A stretch of DNA of 64,000 nucleotides from Thalassobaculaceae bacterium (GTDB lineage Bacteria > Pseudomonadota > Alphaproteobacteria > Thalassobaculales > Thalassobaculaceae): assembly GCA_029212785.1 (NCBI GenBank), contig JARGOG010000002.1, positions 100,644 to 164,643 on the forward strand. The letters are read 5' to 3'. The notes beneath the pieces are model-generated. The model ran no database searches. It saw only the letters and a program-made list of their open reading frames with translations, and was not told the DNA's origin. The translations under genes were made by a program, and so were the position numbers. Below, in pieces: positions 18,816 to 27,056 of the stretch. Position 1 is the first letter of the stretch, and each line of letters starts with the position of its first letter.

Positions 18816-19721
18816 CTAGGCCCGGTTCTCGGGAACGGTCACGTCGCGCACGCCGTCGCCGAGCAGATTGACCGCCAGCAGCATCATGAACAGCGCCGAT
18901 CCGGGAATGGCGATCAGCCAGGCGTCGAACAGGATGTAGTTCCGCCCTTCCGAGATCATCAGGCCCCAGGACGGCAGCGGCGGCTGGACGCCGAGGCCGA
19001 GGAAGCTGAGTGCAGCCTCGAGCAGGACGGCATGGGCGAACTCCAGCGTGGCGACCACGATGAGCTGGTTCATTACGTTGGGCAGGATCTCCCGCGCCAG
19101 GATGTACCAGGTCGAGCAGCCTGCCGCCTGGGCGGCGGCGATGTAGTCCAGCGAGCGGATCTGCTGGGTGCTGGCGCGCATGACCACGGCATAGCGATCC
19201 CACAGCAGCAGGCCGAGCACCAGGATCACCATCTCCAGAGAGCCGCCGACGATGGCGACGACGGCGAGACTGACCAGAATCACCGGCAACGACAGACGGC
19301 AGGTGATCAGGAAGGTGACGACCATGTCGACCTTGCCGCCGAAATAGCCGGCGGCCACGCCCATGGAAGTCCCGATGATGCCGGAGATCAGCGCTGCCAT
19401 GACGCCGATCATCAGCGAGATCCGGGCGCCGTAGATCAGCCGGCTGAGATAGTCGCGGCCGACCTGATCGGTCCCGAGGACATGGGTCCAGGTGCCCTTG
19501 TCCTGCCAGATCGGCGGCACCAGACGGGCGACCAGATCCTGATGATACGGATCGTAGGGCGCGATCAGCGGCGCCAGCACGGCCATCAGGACGATGATCA
19601 GGAAGATCCCGCCGCCGATGACGATGCCGCGGTGGCCGAAGATCTTGCGGCGCAGGATCTGGCCCGGCGTAGGCCCCAGGATCTGCTCGGTCGTGGGGGC
19701 GGTGGTGTTCATGACCGACAT
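18816..19721 (-). CDS. Peptide-type ABC transporter permease, DppC-like (importer 2)
   Basis: This 301-residue inner-membrane permease has an N-terminal helix (IVIGGGIFLIIVLMAVLAPL), the conserved periplasmic HVLGTDQVGRDYLSRLIYG, and the BPD_transp_1 core. The coupling loop contains LDYIAAAQAAGCSTWYI. The C-terminal NLLGDGVRDVTVPENRA is the DppC tail. MSVMNTTAP at 19721 and the Met three residues later are both possible starts. It follows the DppB-like gene by one base. Confidence 0.92.
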   Translation of the reverse strand: MSVMNTTAPTTEQILGPTPGQILRRKIFGHRGIVIGGGIFLIIVLMAVLAPLIAPYDPYHQDLVARLVPPIWQDKGTWTHVLGTDQVGRDYLSRLIYGARISLMIGVMAALISGIIGTSMGVAAGYFGGKVDMVVTFLITCRLSLPVILVSLAVVAIVGGSLEMVILVLGLLLWDRYAVVMRASTQQIRSLDYIAAAQAAGCSTWYILAREILPNVMNQLIVVATLEFAHAVLLEAALSFLGLGVQPPLPSWGLMISEGRNYILFDAWLIAIPGSALFMMLLAVNLLGDGVRDVTVPENRA

Positions 19722-19722
19722 C

Positions 19723-20640
19723 TCAGGCCACCCGAATTCTGGGGTTGAGCCAGGCGTTCAGCAAATCCGCCAGGAAGGTGAGGATGATGTAGAACCACGA
19801 GAACAGCAGCAGCACCGCCTGCACGGTCGGGAAATCCGAGCGCGAGATCGATTCCCAGGCCAAGAAGCCGGCACCGTGCAGGGCGAACACGGTCTCGATG
19901 ATGATCGAACCGGTGAGCATGAAGCCGAACTGCACCGCCGCCAGGCTGACCACCGGGATGATCGCGTTGCGCAGGGCGTGCTTGAACAGCACCTTGGCCG
20001 GGCGCAGGCCCTTGGCCCGGGCGGTGCGGACATAGTCCGACGACAGCACGTCGAGCAGGCCGGTGCGGGTCAGGCGCATGAAGGCCGGCGTCGCGTAATA
20101 GCCGAGCACGATGGTCGGCAGCACGAAATGCTCCCAGGAATCCGAACCGCTGGCCGGCAGGATCGGGAACCAGTAGGCGAACACCACGATCAGCATCAGG
20201 GCGAACCAGAAGCTGGGCAGCGCCTGGCCCAGGACCGCGAGCAGCAGGGCGGCACGGTCGATCAGGCTGTTCGGATACATCGCCGCCAGCACGCCGAGCG
20301 GGATCGACAGCAGCAGGGCGAAGGCCATGGCGCACACGCCGAGTGTCATGGTGACCGGCAGGCGTTCCGTGATCAGGTCGATCACCGGCAGGCGGAAATA
20401 GACCGAGTTGCCGAATTCGCCCTGGACCGCACCGGCGAGCCACTTGAAATACTGGACATAGACCGGCTGATCGAAGCCGTAGGCCGCCTTGATCGCCAGG
20501 ATATCGGCCTCGTTCGCCCGCTCGCCGGCCAGCGCCGTCGCCGGATCGCCGCTCAGATACAACAGGCTGAACACCAGGGCCGAGACCGTGAGGCTGACCA
20601 GGATGGCTAGTAGGATGCGCTTAGCGGTGTAGATGAGCAT
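19723..20640 (-). CDS. Peptide-type ABC transporter permease, DppB-like (importer 2)
   Basis: This 305-residue inner-membrane permease starts with a TM helix (ILLAILVSLTVSALVFSLLY) and the DppB loop GDPATALAGERANEADI. The coupling loop contains SDYVRTARAKGLRPAKVLF, and the tail is DLLNAWLNPRIRVA. It forms the channel of importer 2 with the next gene. It is separated from the binding-protein gene by a 100-bp gap holding a very stable G+C hairpin. Confidence 0.92.
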   Translation of the reverse strand: MLIYTAKRILLAILVSLTVSALVFSLLYLSGDPATALAGERANEADILAIKAAYGFDQPVYVQYFKWLAGAVQGEFGNSVYFRLPVIDLITERLPVTMTLGVCAMAFALLLSIPLGVLAAMYPNSLIDRAALLLAVLGQALPSFWFALMLIVVFAYWFPILPASGSDSWEHFVLPTIVLGYYATPAFMRLTRTGLLDVLSSDYVRTARAKGLRPAKVLFKHALRNAIIPVVSLAAVQFGFMLTGSIIIETVFALHGAGFLAWESISRSDFPTVQAVLLLFSWFYIILTFLADLLNAWLNPRIRVA

Positions 20641-20672
20641 CGCGACGCCATGACATTGGAATGTAAAATCTG

Positions 20673-20724
20673 CCGCCGCCCCCGCCGCGACCTCCCTTTT
20701 CGGGCGGCGGCGTGGGGGCGGCGG
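20673..20724 (-). other. Strong 11-bp-stem hairpin at the SBP/DppB junction, importer 2
   Basis: CCGCCGCCCCC and GGGGGCGGCGG are perfect 11-bp arms with a further GC-rich inner stem. They fill most of the gap between the binding-protein stop and the DppB start. There is no U-tract. The position matches the hairpins in importers 1 and 3, suggesting a role in keeping binding-protein mRNA more abundant than permease mRNA. Confidence 0.65.
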
Positions 20725-20740
20725 TCAATTGGCGGTCAGT

Positions 20741-22282
20741 TTACTTCCACTTGGCGAAGAAGAAGCGCGGGATCTCGTCCGCCGTCGGCGTCCAGTCCAC
20801 GTCCTGGCTCATCGCGTAGTTGGTGCTGAACGTCCACAGCGGCAGCCAGTAGGCCTCGTCCGCGATCTTGCTCAGCGCCTTCTTGTAGGCGGCGAGGCGG
20901 ACTTTCGTGTCGACGGTCGAACCGGCCTTCTTCAACTCGGCCTGGACTTCCGGGTCGCGGGCCAGGTCGTCCGGGCTGTCGCCGAAAAACACCGGGACAA
21001 TGGCGTCGGCGTCCGGCACTGAGCCGGAGCCCCAGGTCATGAACGCGAACGGCACCTTGTCGGACCGGATCGCGTCACGGGTCGCCGCGTATTTGCCGTA
21101 GCGCAGGTCGGTTTCGATGCCGATCTCCTTCAGAAAGCCCAGCATCGGCTCCAGGTAGTCGCGGTTGCGGTAGGCGTAGATCTCCGTGCGGAACCCGTCC
21201 GGATAGCCGGCTTCGGCCAACAGAGCCTTGGCCTTCTCCAGGTCGTACTCGTACGTGGTCACGTCCTGGGTGCAGCCGAACTGCTCCGGATAGCAGGCCG
21301 AGTTGATGACTTCCGACGCGCCGCGCACGATGTTGTCGACGATCGCCTTGCGGTCGATGGCGTAGGACACCGCCTTGCGGACGCGGACGTCCTGGAACGG
21401 GTTCTTGCCCGAGCGGCCGGCCGCGTCGAACTGCAGGTAGCCGACGCGCATGGTGCCGGCGGAGACCACGTTGAGGCTCGGCAGGGTCGCCAGCTTCTCC
21501 GCCTGATCGGCCGGGACTTTCCAGATCCAGTCCAGCTTGCCGGAGGTCAGCTCGACGATCTGGGTGTTCACGTCGGGGATGGTGCGCTGAAGGATCTTGC
21601 TGATCGCCGGCTTGCCCTTCGGACTGCCCGCGAAGTAGTCGGCATTCGCCTCGAACACGATCTCCTTGCCGGGGACCATCTTGGTGATCTTGTACGGACC
21701 GGTGCCGACCGGCTCCTTGCCCATGCCGCCGGGGCCGACCTTGGCGTAGTGATCGGCCGGATACATCGGGATGTCGCCGGCCAGGTACAGGGTCGCGAGC
21801 GGGGTCGGCGCCTTGGCGTAGATCCGGACGGTGTAGTCGTCCAGCGCCTCGGCACCCTTGATCCAGTCGACGGTCTGCTTCGACAGCTTGCCGGTGTCCG
21901 GAGCCAGCAGGAAGTTGATGGTCGCTACCACATCCTTGGCGGAGAACCCGTCTCCATTGTGGAACTTCACGCCCTTGCGCAGCTTGAACTCGAACGTCGT
22001 GTCATCGACGATCTCGAAGCTCTCGGCCAGCAGGCCGGAGAACTCGCCGGTGGTCGGATCGCGGTAGATCAGCGTGTCCCACACCAGGCGGTTGACGACG
22101 ATGCCCTCGCGCGAGGTGTTGTAATAGTAGTCGACGTTCGGGAGCTCGCGATCCCAGGCGATGTTCAGGGTGTCGTCCGCCTTGCCGGCCTGTGCCGGTG
22201 TCGGCAGCCATGTTGCCGCGCTCAGCGCGGCCAGCAGTGCCAGCCCTTTAAGGCCGACGCGCCGCGGCGTCTTGTTCATCAT
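20741..22282 (-). CDS. Peptide-type (SBP_bac_5) ABC substrate-binding protein (importer 2)
   Basis: This periplasmic binding protein has about 513 residues. I place the start at MMNKTPRRVGLKG (22282) because GGAGGTGG lies 6 bases upstream; the ORF-track start adds 48 unrelated residues. A Sec signal peptide (GLALLAALSAATWLPTPAQA) is clear. Family motifs include VKFHNGDGFSAKDVVATINF, EPVGTGPYKITKMVPGKE and DVRVRKAVSYAIDRKAIVDN. It is the first gene of the importer-2 operon, with a LysR gene upstream on the same strand and dyad sites in between. The linked amidase and dioxygenase suggest a ligand with an amide bond. Confidence 0.93.
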   Translation of the reverse strand: MMNKTPRRVGLKGLALLAALSAATWLPTPAQAGKADDTLNIAWDRELPNVDYYYNTSREGIVVNRLVWDTLIYRDPTTGEFSGLLAESFEIVDDTTFEFKLRKGVKFHNGDGFSAKDVVATINFLLAPDTGKLSKQTVDWIKGAEALDDYTVRIYAKAPTPLATLYLAGDIPMYPADHYAKVGPGGMGKEPVGTGPYKITKMVPGKEIVFEANADYFAGSPKGKPAISKILQRTIPDVNTQIVELTSGKLDWIWKVPADQAEKLATLPSLNVVSAGTMRVGYLQFDAAGRSGKNPFQDVRVRKAVSYAIDRKAIVDNIVRGASEVINSACYPEQFGCTQDVTTYEYDLEKAKALLAEAGYPDGFRTEIYAYRNRDYLEPMLGFLKEIGIETDLRYGKYAATRDAIRSDKVPFAFMTWGSGSVPDADAIVPVFFGDSPDDLARDPEVQAELKKAGSTVDTKVRLAAYKKALSKIADEAYWLPLWTFSTNYAMSQDVDWTPTADEIPRFFFAKWK

Positions 22283-22518
22283 ATCGATCCACCTCCGTGT
22301 CCAGCTTGCTTCCCCGCCTTGAGATCTGGCGGGTGCTTTGCAATGACCTTCACCGGCGGTCGCGCCGGGAAGGATCGCCCCCTGATAAAGGAGTGGAAAC
22401 CGCGGTCGGTCCGCAAAGACGGTCATGCCGGGACGGCTCGGCCGAACCGAGCCAGGGCGTTACGGATGCGGCAGTGTCACTCCTCTTCCAAGGGAAACGC
22501 TAGCAGGCGACCATAACC

Positions 22519-22563
22519 TGTAACAAATTACATTTCGCGTCTGCAGCATAACCTTGCGGTTAT
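22519..22563. promoter_or_regulatory. Two adjacent dyads upstream of the importer-2 operon
   Basis: TGTAA-N4-TTACA lies at 22519-22532 and ATAACC-TTGC-GGTTAT at 22548-22563, with another ATAACC at 22513. They lie in the A+T-rich part of the 290-bp gap between the LysR stop and the binding-protein start. They are candidate operators for importer 2. The second could also form an RNA stem with a GCAA loop just after the LysR stop; no T-tract follows, so a terminator is less likely. Confidence 0.45.
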
Positions 22564-22572
22564 ATCGCGTGG

Positions 22573-23541
22573 CTAGTCGTCGAACAGATCCCTGGCCGCC
22601 TGTACCAGGCATTCGCGGAACAGGGTGACCGTTTCATCGGTCTCGCTCGACAGCCAGAAGCAGTTCGACTCCGACAGGTATCCGCTGGTGTTGAGCGACA
22701 GGATCGACAGCTCGCCGCGCGCGGAATGGTAGCGTGCCAGGCGCTCCGGGAACAGTGCCAGACAGGGCATGAGCCGCATCATGCTGAGGCTGAGCACGAT
22801 CGAGGCCGCCTCGATCTGGCTCGGCATTGGGCCGAGACCCTTCTCGGCAAGGAACTCGTTCATCCCATCGGCCGCCAGCGATCCCGCGGCCGCCTTCATC
22901 CACGGCCACTCGAGTGCGGTCTCCCAACCGATGTCCTTCTTACGGGCGAGGGGATGACCGGTGCCGGCGACAACCACCAGCGGTTCGCGACCGAGGGACA
23001 GCTGTTCGACACCTTCCAGGGCGAACGGCTTCCAGATCCGCATGACCAGCAGATCGAGGTCGCCGGTGTAGAGCATGGGAAGCATGTTGCCGAAATGGCC
23101 CTCGGACACCGTCACCACCGAGGAGGGGGCAGCCTGGATCATCAGTCGGATCGCTTCGGGCACGATGGTCGGCATCAGGCTCGAGGCGACCCCGATCCGC
23201 ACGGTGCCGCCGAGCCCCTTGCGCAGCGCCTCGATGTCGAACTCGGTCCGTTGGATCCGGTTCAGGACGTCCTTGGCGTGACGGACCAGCACCGCGCCGG
23301 CCGGGGTAAAGGCGATCGAGTTGCCCTGACGATGGATGATCGGGGTGCCGAGGGCGCGCTCGAGCTCGGCGATCTGCTTGGAGATCGCCGGCTGGGTGAC
23401 GTTGAAGGCGCGCGCGACCTTGGTGATCTGGCGCATCTGATCGAGGGCGGCGAGGATCCTCAGGTGACGGATCTTCAGGACATCGCGGAACAGCCGGCTG
23501 GCGATGCCGTCGCGGTAGACAGAAGGCGTGTCGCTGGTCAG
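22573..23541 (-). CDS. LysR-family regulator, probable non-AUG start
   Basis: This LysR-type activator/repressor has an N-terminal winged HTH and a periplasmic-binding-like effector domain. The ORF track begins at an internal Met (23436), which would cut off helix 1. Reading upstream in frame gives LKIRHLRILAALDQMRQITK, the expected LysR start, preceded by TSDTPSVYRDGIASRLFRD. No ATG, GTG or TTG occurs in this open stretch before a stop. A CTG at 23539-23541 is preceded 8 bases upstream by GGAGG and is my best start, giving about 322 residues. The HTH reads RAFNVTQPAISKQIAELERA. It sits upstream of importer 2 and probably regulates it. Confidence 0.8.
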   Translation of the reverse strand: MTSDTPSVYRDGIASRLFRDVLKIRHLRILAALDQMRQITKVARAFNVTQPAISKQIAELERALGTPIIHRQGNSIAFTPAGAVLVRHAKDVLNRIQRTEFDIEALRKGLGGTVRIGVASSLMPTIVPEAIRLMIQAAPSSVVTVSEGHFGNMLPMLYTGDLDLLVMRIWKPFALEGVEQLSLGREPLVVVAGTGHPLARKKDIGWETALEWPWMKAAAGSLAADGMNEFLAEKGLGPMPSQIEAASIVLSLSMMRLMPCLALFPERLARYHSARGELSILSLNTSGYLSESNCFWLSSETDETVTLFRECLVQAARDLFDD

Positions 23542-23648
23542 GGCCGGTCCCTCCGGTGGCGTCGATGCGAGCCGTCCGCATGCCGGAGAAGCCTAGCCAG
23601 CCGCCGACCGGAATAACAGACCGCGCGACATCGCCACGCGCCCGTGGG

Positions 23649-24593
23649 TCACGCCGCGCCCGCGCCGTCCAGCAGCAGCTCGCCCTGCCAGATCCCGTCA
23701 CGCACCATGTCCGCGGTCTCGGCCCTGAGGGTGTCGGCGAATACCCGCACCGCCCGCGAGGTCGGGCGGATCAGCGACCGGGTCAGCACCAGCGTGCGGC
23801 TGAGCGTCGGCCGGACGATCGGCGCGGCGCGCAGCGTCCCAGCCTGCAGCTCGCTGTGGATTGCGGGAAGCGGCAGGACCGTATGCGCCAGGCCGCGGGC
23901 CGCCAGCTCCTTGAGGGTTTGCAGCGCGTCGGCCTCCACCGTCACCCTGAGCGCGATGTCGGCGCGCCGGGCGGCATTTTCCAGCAGCATCCGCAGCCCG
24001 TGCCGGGGCCCCGGAAGCACCAGCGGCACCGTCGCGAGCGTCGCCAGATCCACCGGGGCGTCGAGATCGAGGTCGGACCGTGCGGATCCGACCAGCAGCA
24101 GGGTCTCCTGGATCAGCGGTTCGGTCGGGATGTGCTGGGTGGCGGCGGTCAGGTACATGACCGCGAGGTCGATCTCGCCCCGTTGCAGCATCTCCATGAG
24201 ATAGCCGCTGAAGGCGGGGACGATGCGCACCGTGACCTCGGGATAGTCGCGCAGGAAGCGTTCGACCAGGCGCCCGGCGATCACCTCGCCGGCCGTCGGC
24301 GGCACGCCCAGGCTGACCGCACCGCTGACCGCGCCGAGGGAGGCGGTCAGCTCCTCGCGGGTATCCTCGACCATGCGCAGGATCGCCGTCGCCCGCTCCA
24401 CCAGAAGCGTACCGGTATCGGTCAGCACCATGCCGCGGCCATGGCGCGAGAACAGGGCGCCGCCCAGTTCTTCCTCCAGCATCCGGATCTGACGGCCGAG
24501 GGCCGGCTGGGCGATGTGCAGCCGGTCGGCGGCACGGCTCAGGCTGCCCAGCTCGGCGACATGCAGGAAGGTCTTCAGCTGCTTCAGATCCAT
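23649..24593 (-). CDS. LysR-family transcriptional regulator
   Basis: This is a 314-residue LysR regulator of normal length. The HTH is at the N-terminus (MDLKQLKTFLHVAELGSLSR, AADRLHIAQPALGRQIRMLE). The effector domain begins near residue 90 (GAVSLGVPPTAGEVIAGRLV). It is divergent from the ThDP decarboxylase operon, the classic arrangement for LysR control of a neighbouring catabolic operon. A GAGAA-N6-TTCTC dyad sits between them. Confidence 0.92.
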   Translation of the reverse strand: MDLKQLKTFLHVAELGSLSRAADRLHIAQPALGRQIRMLEEELGGALFSRHGRGMVLTDTGTLLVERATAILRMVEDTREELTASLGAVSGAVSLGVPPTAGEVIAGRLVERFLRDYPEVTVRIVPAFSGYLMEMLQRGEIDLAVMYLTAATQHIPTEPLIQETLLLVGSARSDLDLDAPVDLATLATVPLVLPGPRHGLRMLLENAARRADIALRVTVEADALQTLKELAARGLAHTVLPLPAIHSELQAGTLRAAPIVRPTLSRTLVLTRSLIRPTSRAVRVFADTLRAETADMVRDGIWQGELLLDGAGAA

Positions 24594-24621
24594 AAGCTAT
24601 CTAATCATGGCATAGCTGAAT

Positions 24622-24637
24622 GAGAAATATGCTTCTC
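24622..24637. promoter_or_regulatory. LysR-type candidate operator between divergent genes
   Basis: GAGAA-ATATGC-TTCTC is a perfect 5-bp-arm dyad in the 120-bp region between the LysR start and the decarboxylase operon. Size and place fit a LysR-type box controlling both directions. The regulator-site link is inference. Confidence 0.45.
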
Positions 24638-24713
24638 GTATTCTGGTGTCGCGGCCGTTACCCGATATGCGCCGTCGTTGAGCGTATTCCCCCGCGGCGA
24701 ACTGGGAGGCGAT

Positions 24714-25250
24714 ATGACCGTTATGCAGGCCGTTCAGGGCCAATCCTGGCAGGATGAGGTGCTTCCGATCCTGCGAAGCTTCGACGTCCGCCATGTGGTC
24801 TATGTGCCCGATGCCGGTCATGCCGCCGCCATCCGCGGCGCCGAGGCCGACAACGAGATCACCGCGCTGGCGTTGACCACCGAGGAGGAGGGGATCGGCT
24901 ACCTCGCCGGCGCCTGGCTCGGCGGCGAGCGCGGCGCGCTGCTGATGCAATCCAGCGGAGTTGGCAATTGCCTCAACACCCTGGCCCTGCAGTCGATGAC
25001 CAAGTTTCCGTTGCTGATGCTGGTGACCATGCGCGGCGACTGGGCGGAGTTTAATCCGTGGCAGAACCCGATGGGCCAGGCGACCGAGGCGGCGCTCCAT
25101 CTGATGGGGGTGCGGACCTGGCGCGCGGACCATCCCGAGGAGGTTACCCCCCTGATCCACGGGGCGGCGACCATGGCGTTCAACGGCGACGAATCCTGCG
25201 CGGTCCTGCTGGGCCAGCGTCTGATCGGTGAAAAGAAGTGGGTGAAGTGA
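24714..25250 (+). CDS. ThDP-dependent 2-oxo-acid decarboxylase, alpha (PYR-domain) subunit; sulfopyruvate/phosphonopyruvate decarboxylase-like
   Basis: This 178-residue protein corresponds to the pyrimidine-binding half of a ThDP enzyme, as in sulfopyruvate decarboxylase ComD or the first half of phosphonopyruvate decarboxylase. The catalytic Glu is in the segment LTTEEEGIGYLAGAWLGG, followed by ALLMQSSGVGNCLNTL. I start at 24714 (MTVMQAV) because GGGAGG lies 4 bases upstream; the ORF-track start adds 12 residues. The partner PP-domain subunit begins 2 bases after its stop, so the two form one split enzyme. Substrate is a 3-substituted pyruvate or another 2-oxo acid by family knowledge; the specific acid is unknown. 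No other coenzyme M genes are seen. Confidence 0.82.
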   Translation: MTVMQAVQGQSWQDEVLPILRSFDVRHVVYVPDAGHAAAIRGAEADNEITALALTTEEEGIGYLAGAWLGGERGALLMQSSGVGNCLNTLALQSMTKFPLLMLVTMRGDWAEFNPWQNPMGQATEAALHLMGVRTWRADHPEEVTPLIHGAATMAFNGDESCAVLLGQRLIGEKKWVK

Positions 25251-25251
25251 G

Positions 25252-25833
25252 ATGACCGGATTGCTCGACCGCCGCGCGGTGACGGCGGAACTCCTGAAGG
25301 ATCGCGGCGATCTGCTGGTGGTCACCGGCCTCGGCTCGCCAAGCTACGATGTGATGGCGGCCGGCGATGATGACCGGAACTTCTACCTCTGGGCCGCCAT
25401 GGGCAGTGCCGCCACCGTCGGCTTCGGTCTGGCCATGACCCAGCGCACCCGTCCGGTCCTGGTGCTGACCGGCGACGGCGAGATGCTGATGGGACTCGGC
25501 GCGCTGGCCTCGATCGGCCAGGTCCTGCCGCCGAACCTGACCGTCGCGGTTCTCGACAACGGCCATTACGGTGAGACCGGAATGCAGCAGAGCCATGCGG
25601 GCCGGGGGATCGAGCTCTCGCGGATGGCGGCGGCGGCCAACTTCCCCTGGGCGACGATCGTCGACGACATGGGCGGCGTGGCCGATCTGCGGCAACGCAT
25701 CCACACGATGAGCGGCACCGGCTTCGCCGCGATCAAGATCGATGTCGGCGAGGTTACCCGCGTCCTTCCGCCACGCGACGGCGTTCATGTTAAGAACCGC
25801 TTCCGTAAGGCGCTCGGTCATCCGACAATCTGA
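25252..25833 (+). CDS. ThDP-dependent 2-oxo-acid decarboxylase, beta (PP-domain) subunit; sulfopyruvate/phosphonopyruvate decarboxylase-like
   Basis: This 193-residue protein corresponds to the pyrophosphate-binding half. The ThDP/Mg motif is GDGEMLMGLG...TVAVLDNGHYGETG, with GSAATVGFGLAM before it. It starts two bases after the alpha-subunit stop. The split-gene layout matches sulfopyruvate decarboxylase (ComDE). Products would be an aldehyde and CO2. The following genes (acyl-CoA dehydrogenase, CoA-transferase, hydantoinase) argue for a catabolic rather than coenzyme-biosynthetic role. Confidence 0.82.
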   Translation: MTGLLDRRAVTAELLKDRGDLLVVTGLGSPSYDVMAAGDDDRNFYLWAAMGSAATVGFGLAMTQRTRPVLVLTGDGEMLMGLGALASIGQVLPPNLTVAVLDNGHYGETGMQQSHAGRGIELSRMAAAANFPWATIVDDMGGVADLRQRIHTMSGTGFAAIKIDVGEVTRVLPPRDGVHVKNRFRKALGHPTI

Positions 25834-25869
25834 CCGCGCCGTAAGAACAAGAACAGATCCTCGGAGGAT

Positions 25870-27030
25870 ATGGTGACGCCTGCTGACGACTACACTGACA
25901 TCCGTGACGCCGTGCGTGCGCTCTGCGCCGAGTTCCCGCCCGAATATCACCGGGGGGTGGATGAGAAGCGCGGCTATCCGGCCGAGTTCGTCGACGCGCT
26001 CACCAAGGCCGGCTGGCTGGCCGCCCTGATCCCGGAGGAGTACGGCGGATCGGGCCTTGGCCTGACCGAAGCCTCCGTGATCATGGAGGAGATCAACCGC
26101 TCGGGCGGCAATTCCGGCGCCTGTCACGGCCAGATGTACAACATGGGCACGCTGCTGCGGCACGGCTCCGACGCGCAGAAGCAGTACTACCTGCCGAAGA
26201 TCGCGGCGGGGGAACTGCGGCTGCAGTCCATGGGCGTGACCGAGCCGACCACCGGGACAGACACGACCAAGATCAAGACCAAGGCCGAACGCAAGGGCGA
26301 CCGTTACGTCATCAACGGGCAGAAGGTCTGGATCTCCCGCATCCAGCACTCGGACCTGATGATCCTGCTGGCGCGCACCACGCCGCTGGACGAGGTCGAG
26401 AAGAAGTCGCGCGGCATGTCGATCTTCATCGTCGACCTGAAGGAGGCGATCGGCAACGGCATGGAGGTCAAGCCGATCCCCAACATGGTCAACCACGAGA
26501 CCAACGAGTTGTTCTTCGACAATCTGGAGATCCCCGCCGAGAACCTGATCGGCGAGGAGGGAATGGGGTTCAAATACATCCTCGACGGCCTGAACGCCGA
26601 GCGTGCGCTGATCGCCGCCGAGTGCATCGGTGACGGCCACTGGTTCGTCGAGAAGGTCGCGAACTACGCCAAGGAACGGGTCGTGTTCGGCCGGCCGATC
26701 GGCCAGAATCAGGGTGTGCAGTTCCCGATCGCCGAGAGTTATATCGAGATCGAGGCCGCCAGCCTGATGCGCTTCGAGGCGTGCCGTCTGTTCGACGCCC
26801 AGCAACCCTGTGGCGCCCAGGCCAACATGGCGAAGTATCTCGGCGCCAAGGCATCCTGGGAGGCGGCCAATGCCTGCATCCAGTTCCACGGCGGCTTCGG
26901 GTTCGCCAACGAATACGACGTGGAGCGCAAGTTCCGCGAGACCCGCCTCTACCAGGTGGCGCCGATCTCCACGAACCTGATCCTCAGCTACATCGCCGAG
27001 CACGTCCTCGACCTGCCCCGCTCGTTCTGA
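25870..27030 (+). CDS. Acyl-CoA dehydrogenase family protein
   Basis: This is a 386-residue FAD flavoenzyme of normal length that removes two hydrogens alpha-beta to a thioester. The N-terminal helical domain ends around GGSGLGLTEASVIMEEINRS. The middle beta domain has the FAD motif MGVTEPTTGTDTTKIKTKAE and NGQKVWISRIQHSDL. The C-terminal domain has IQFHGGFGFANEYDVERKFR. CGGAGGAT precedes the ATG. It lies 36 bases after the decarboxylase and 26 bases before the CaiB-like gene, so the trio is one operon. Substrate chain is unknown; short branched acyl-CoAs are common for such sets. Confidence 0.93.
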   Translation: MVTPADDYTDIRDAVRALCAEFPPEYHRGVDEKRGYPAEFVDALTKAGWLAALIPEEYGGSGLGLTEASVIMEEINRSGGNSGACHGQMYNMGTLLRHGSDAQKQYYLPKIAAGELRLQSMGVTEPTTGTDTTKIKTKAERKGDRYVINGQKVWISRIQHSDLMILLARTTPLDEVEKKSRGMSIFIVDLKEAIGNGMEVKPIPNMVNHETNELFFDNLEIPAENLIGEEGMGFKYILDGLNAERALIAAECIGDGHWFVEKVANYAKERVVFGRPIGQNQGVQFPIAESYIEIEAASLMRFEACRLFDAQQPCGAQANMAKYLGAKASWEAANACIQFHGGFGFANEYDVERKFRETRLYQVAPISTNLILSYIAEHVLDLPRSF

Positions 27031-27056
27031 TGGGACGGCCTGACGGGAGAGCACCG

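Noticed and set aside
24714-25833. Calling the ThDP pair genuine coenzyme M sulfopyruvate decarboxylase (comDE)
   Set aside because: No other coenzyme M genes are present and the neighbours are catabolic. Only the family-level decarboxylase assignment is supported.
25180-27054. A 624-residue minus-strand ORF
   Set aside because: It is a shadow of the decarboxylase beta subunit and acyl-CoA dehydrogenase genes. The plus-strand products have full conserved motifs.
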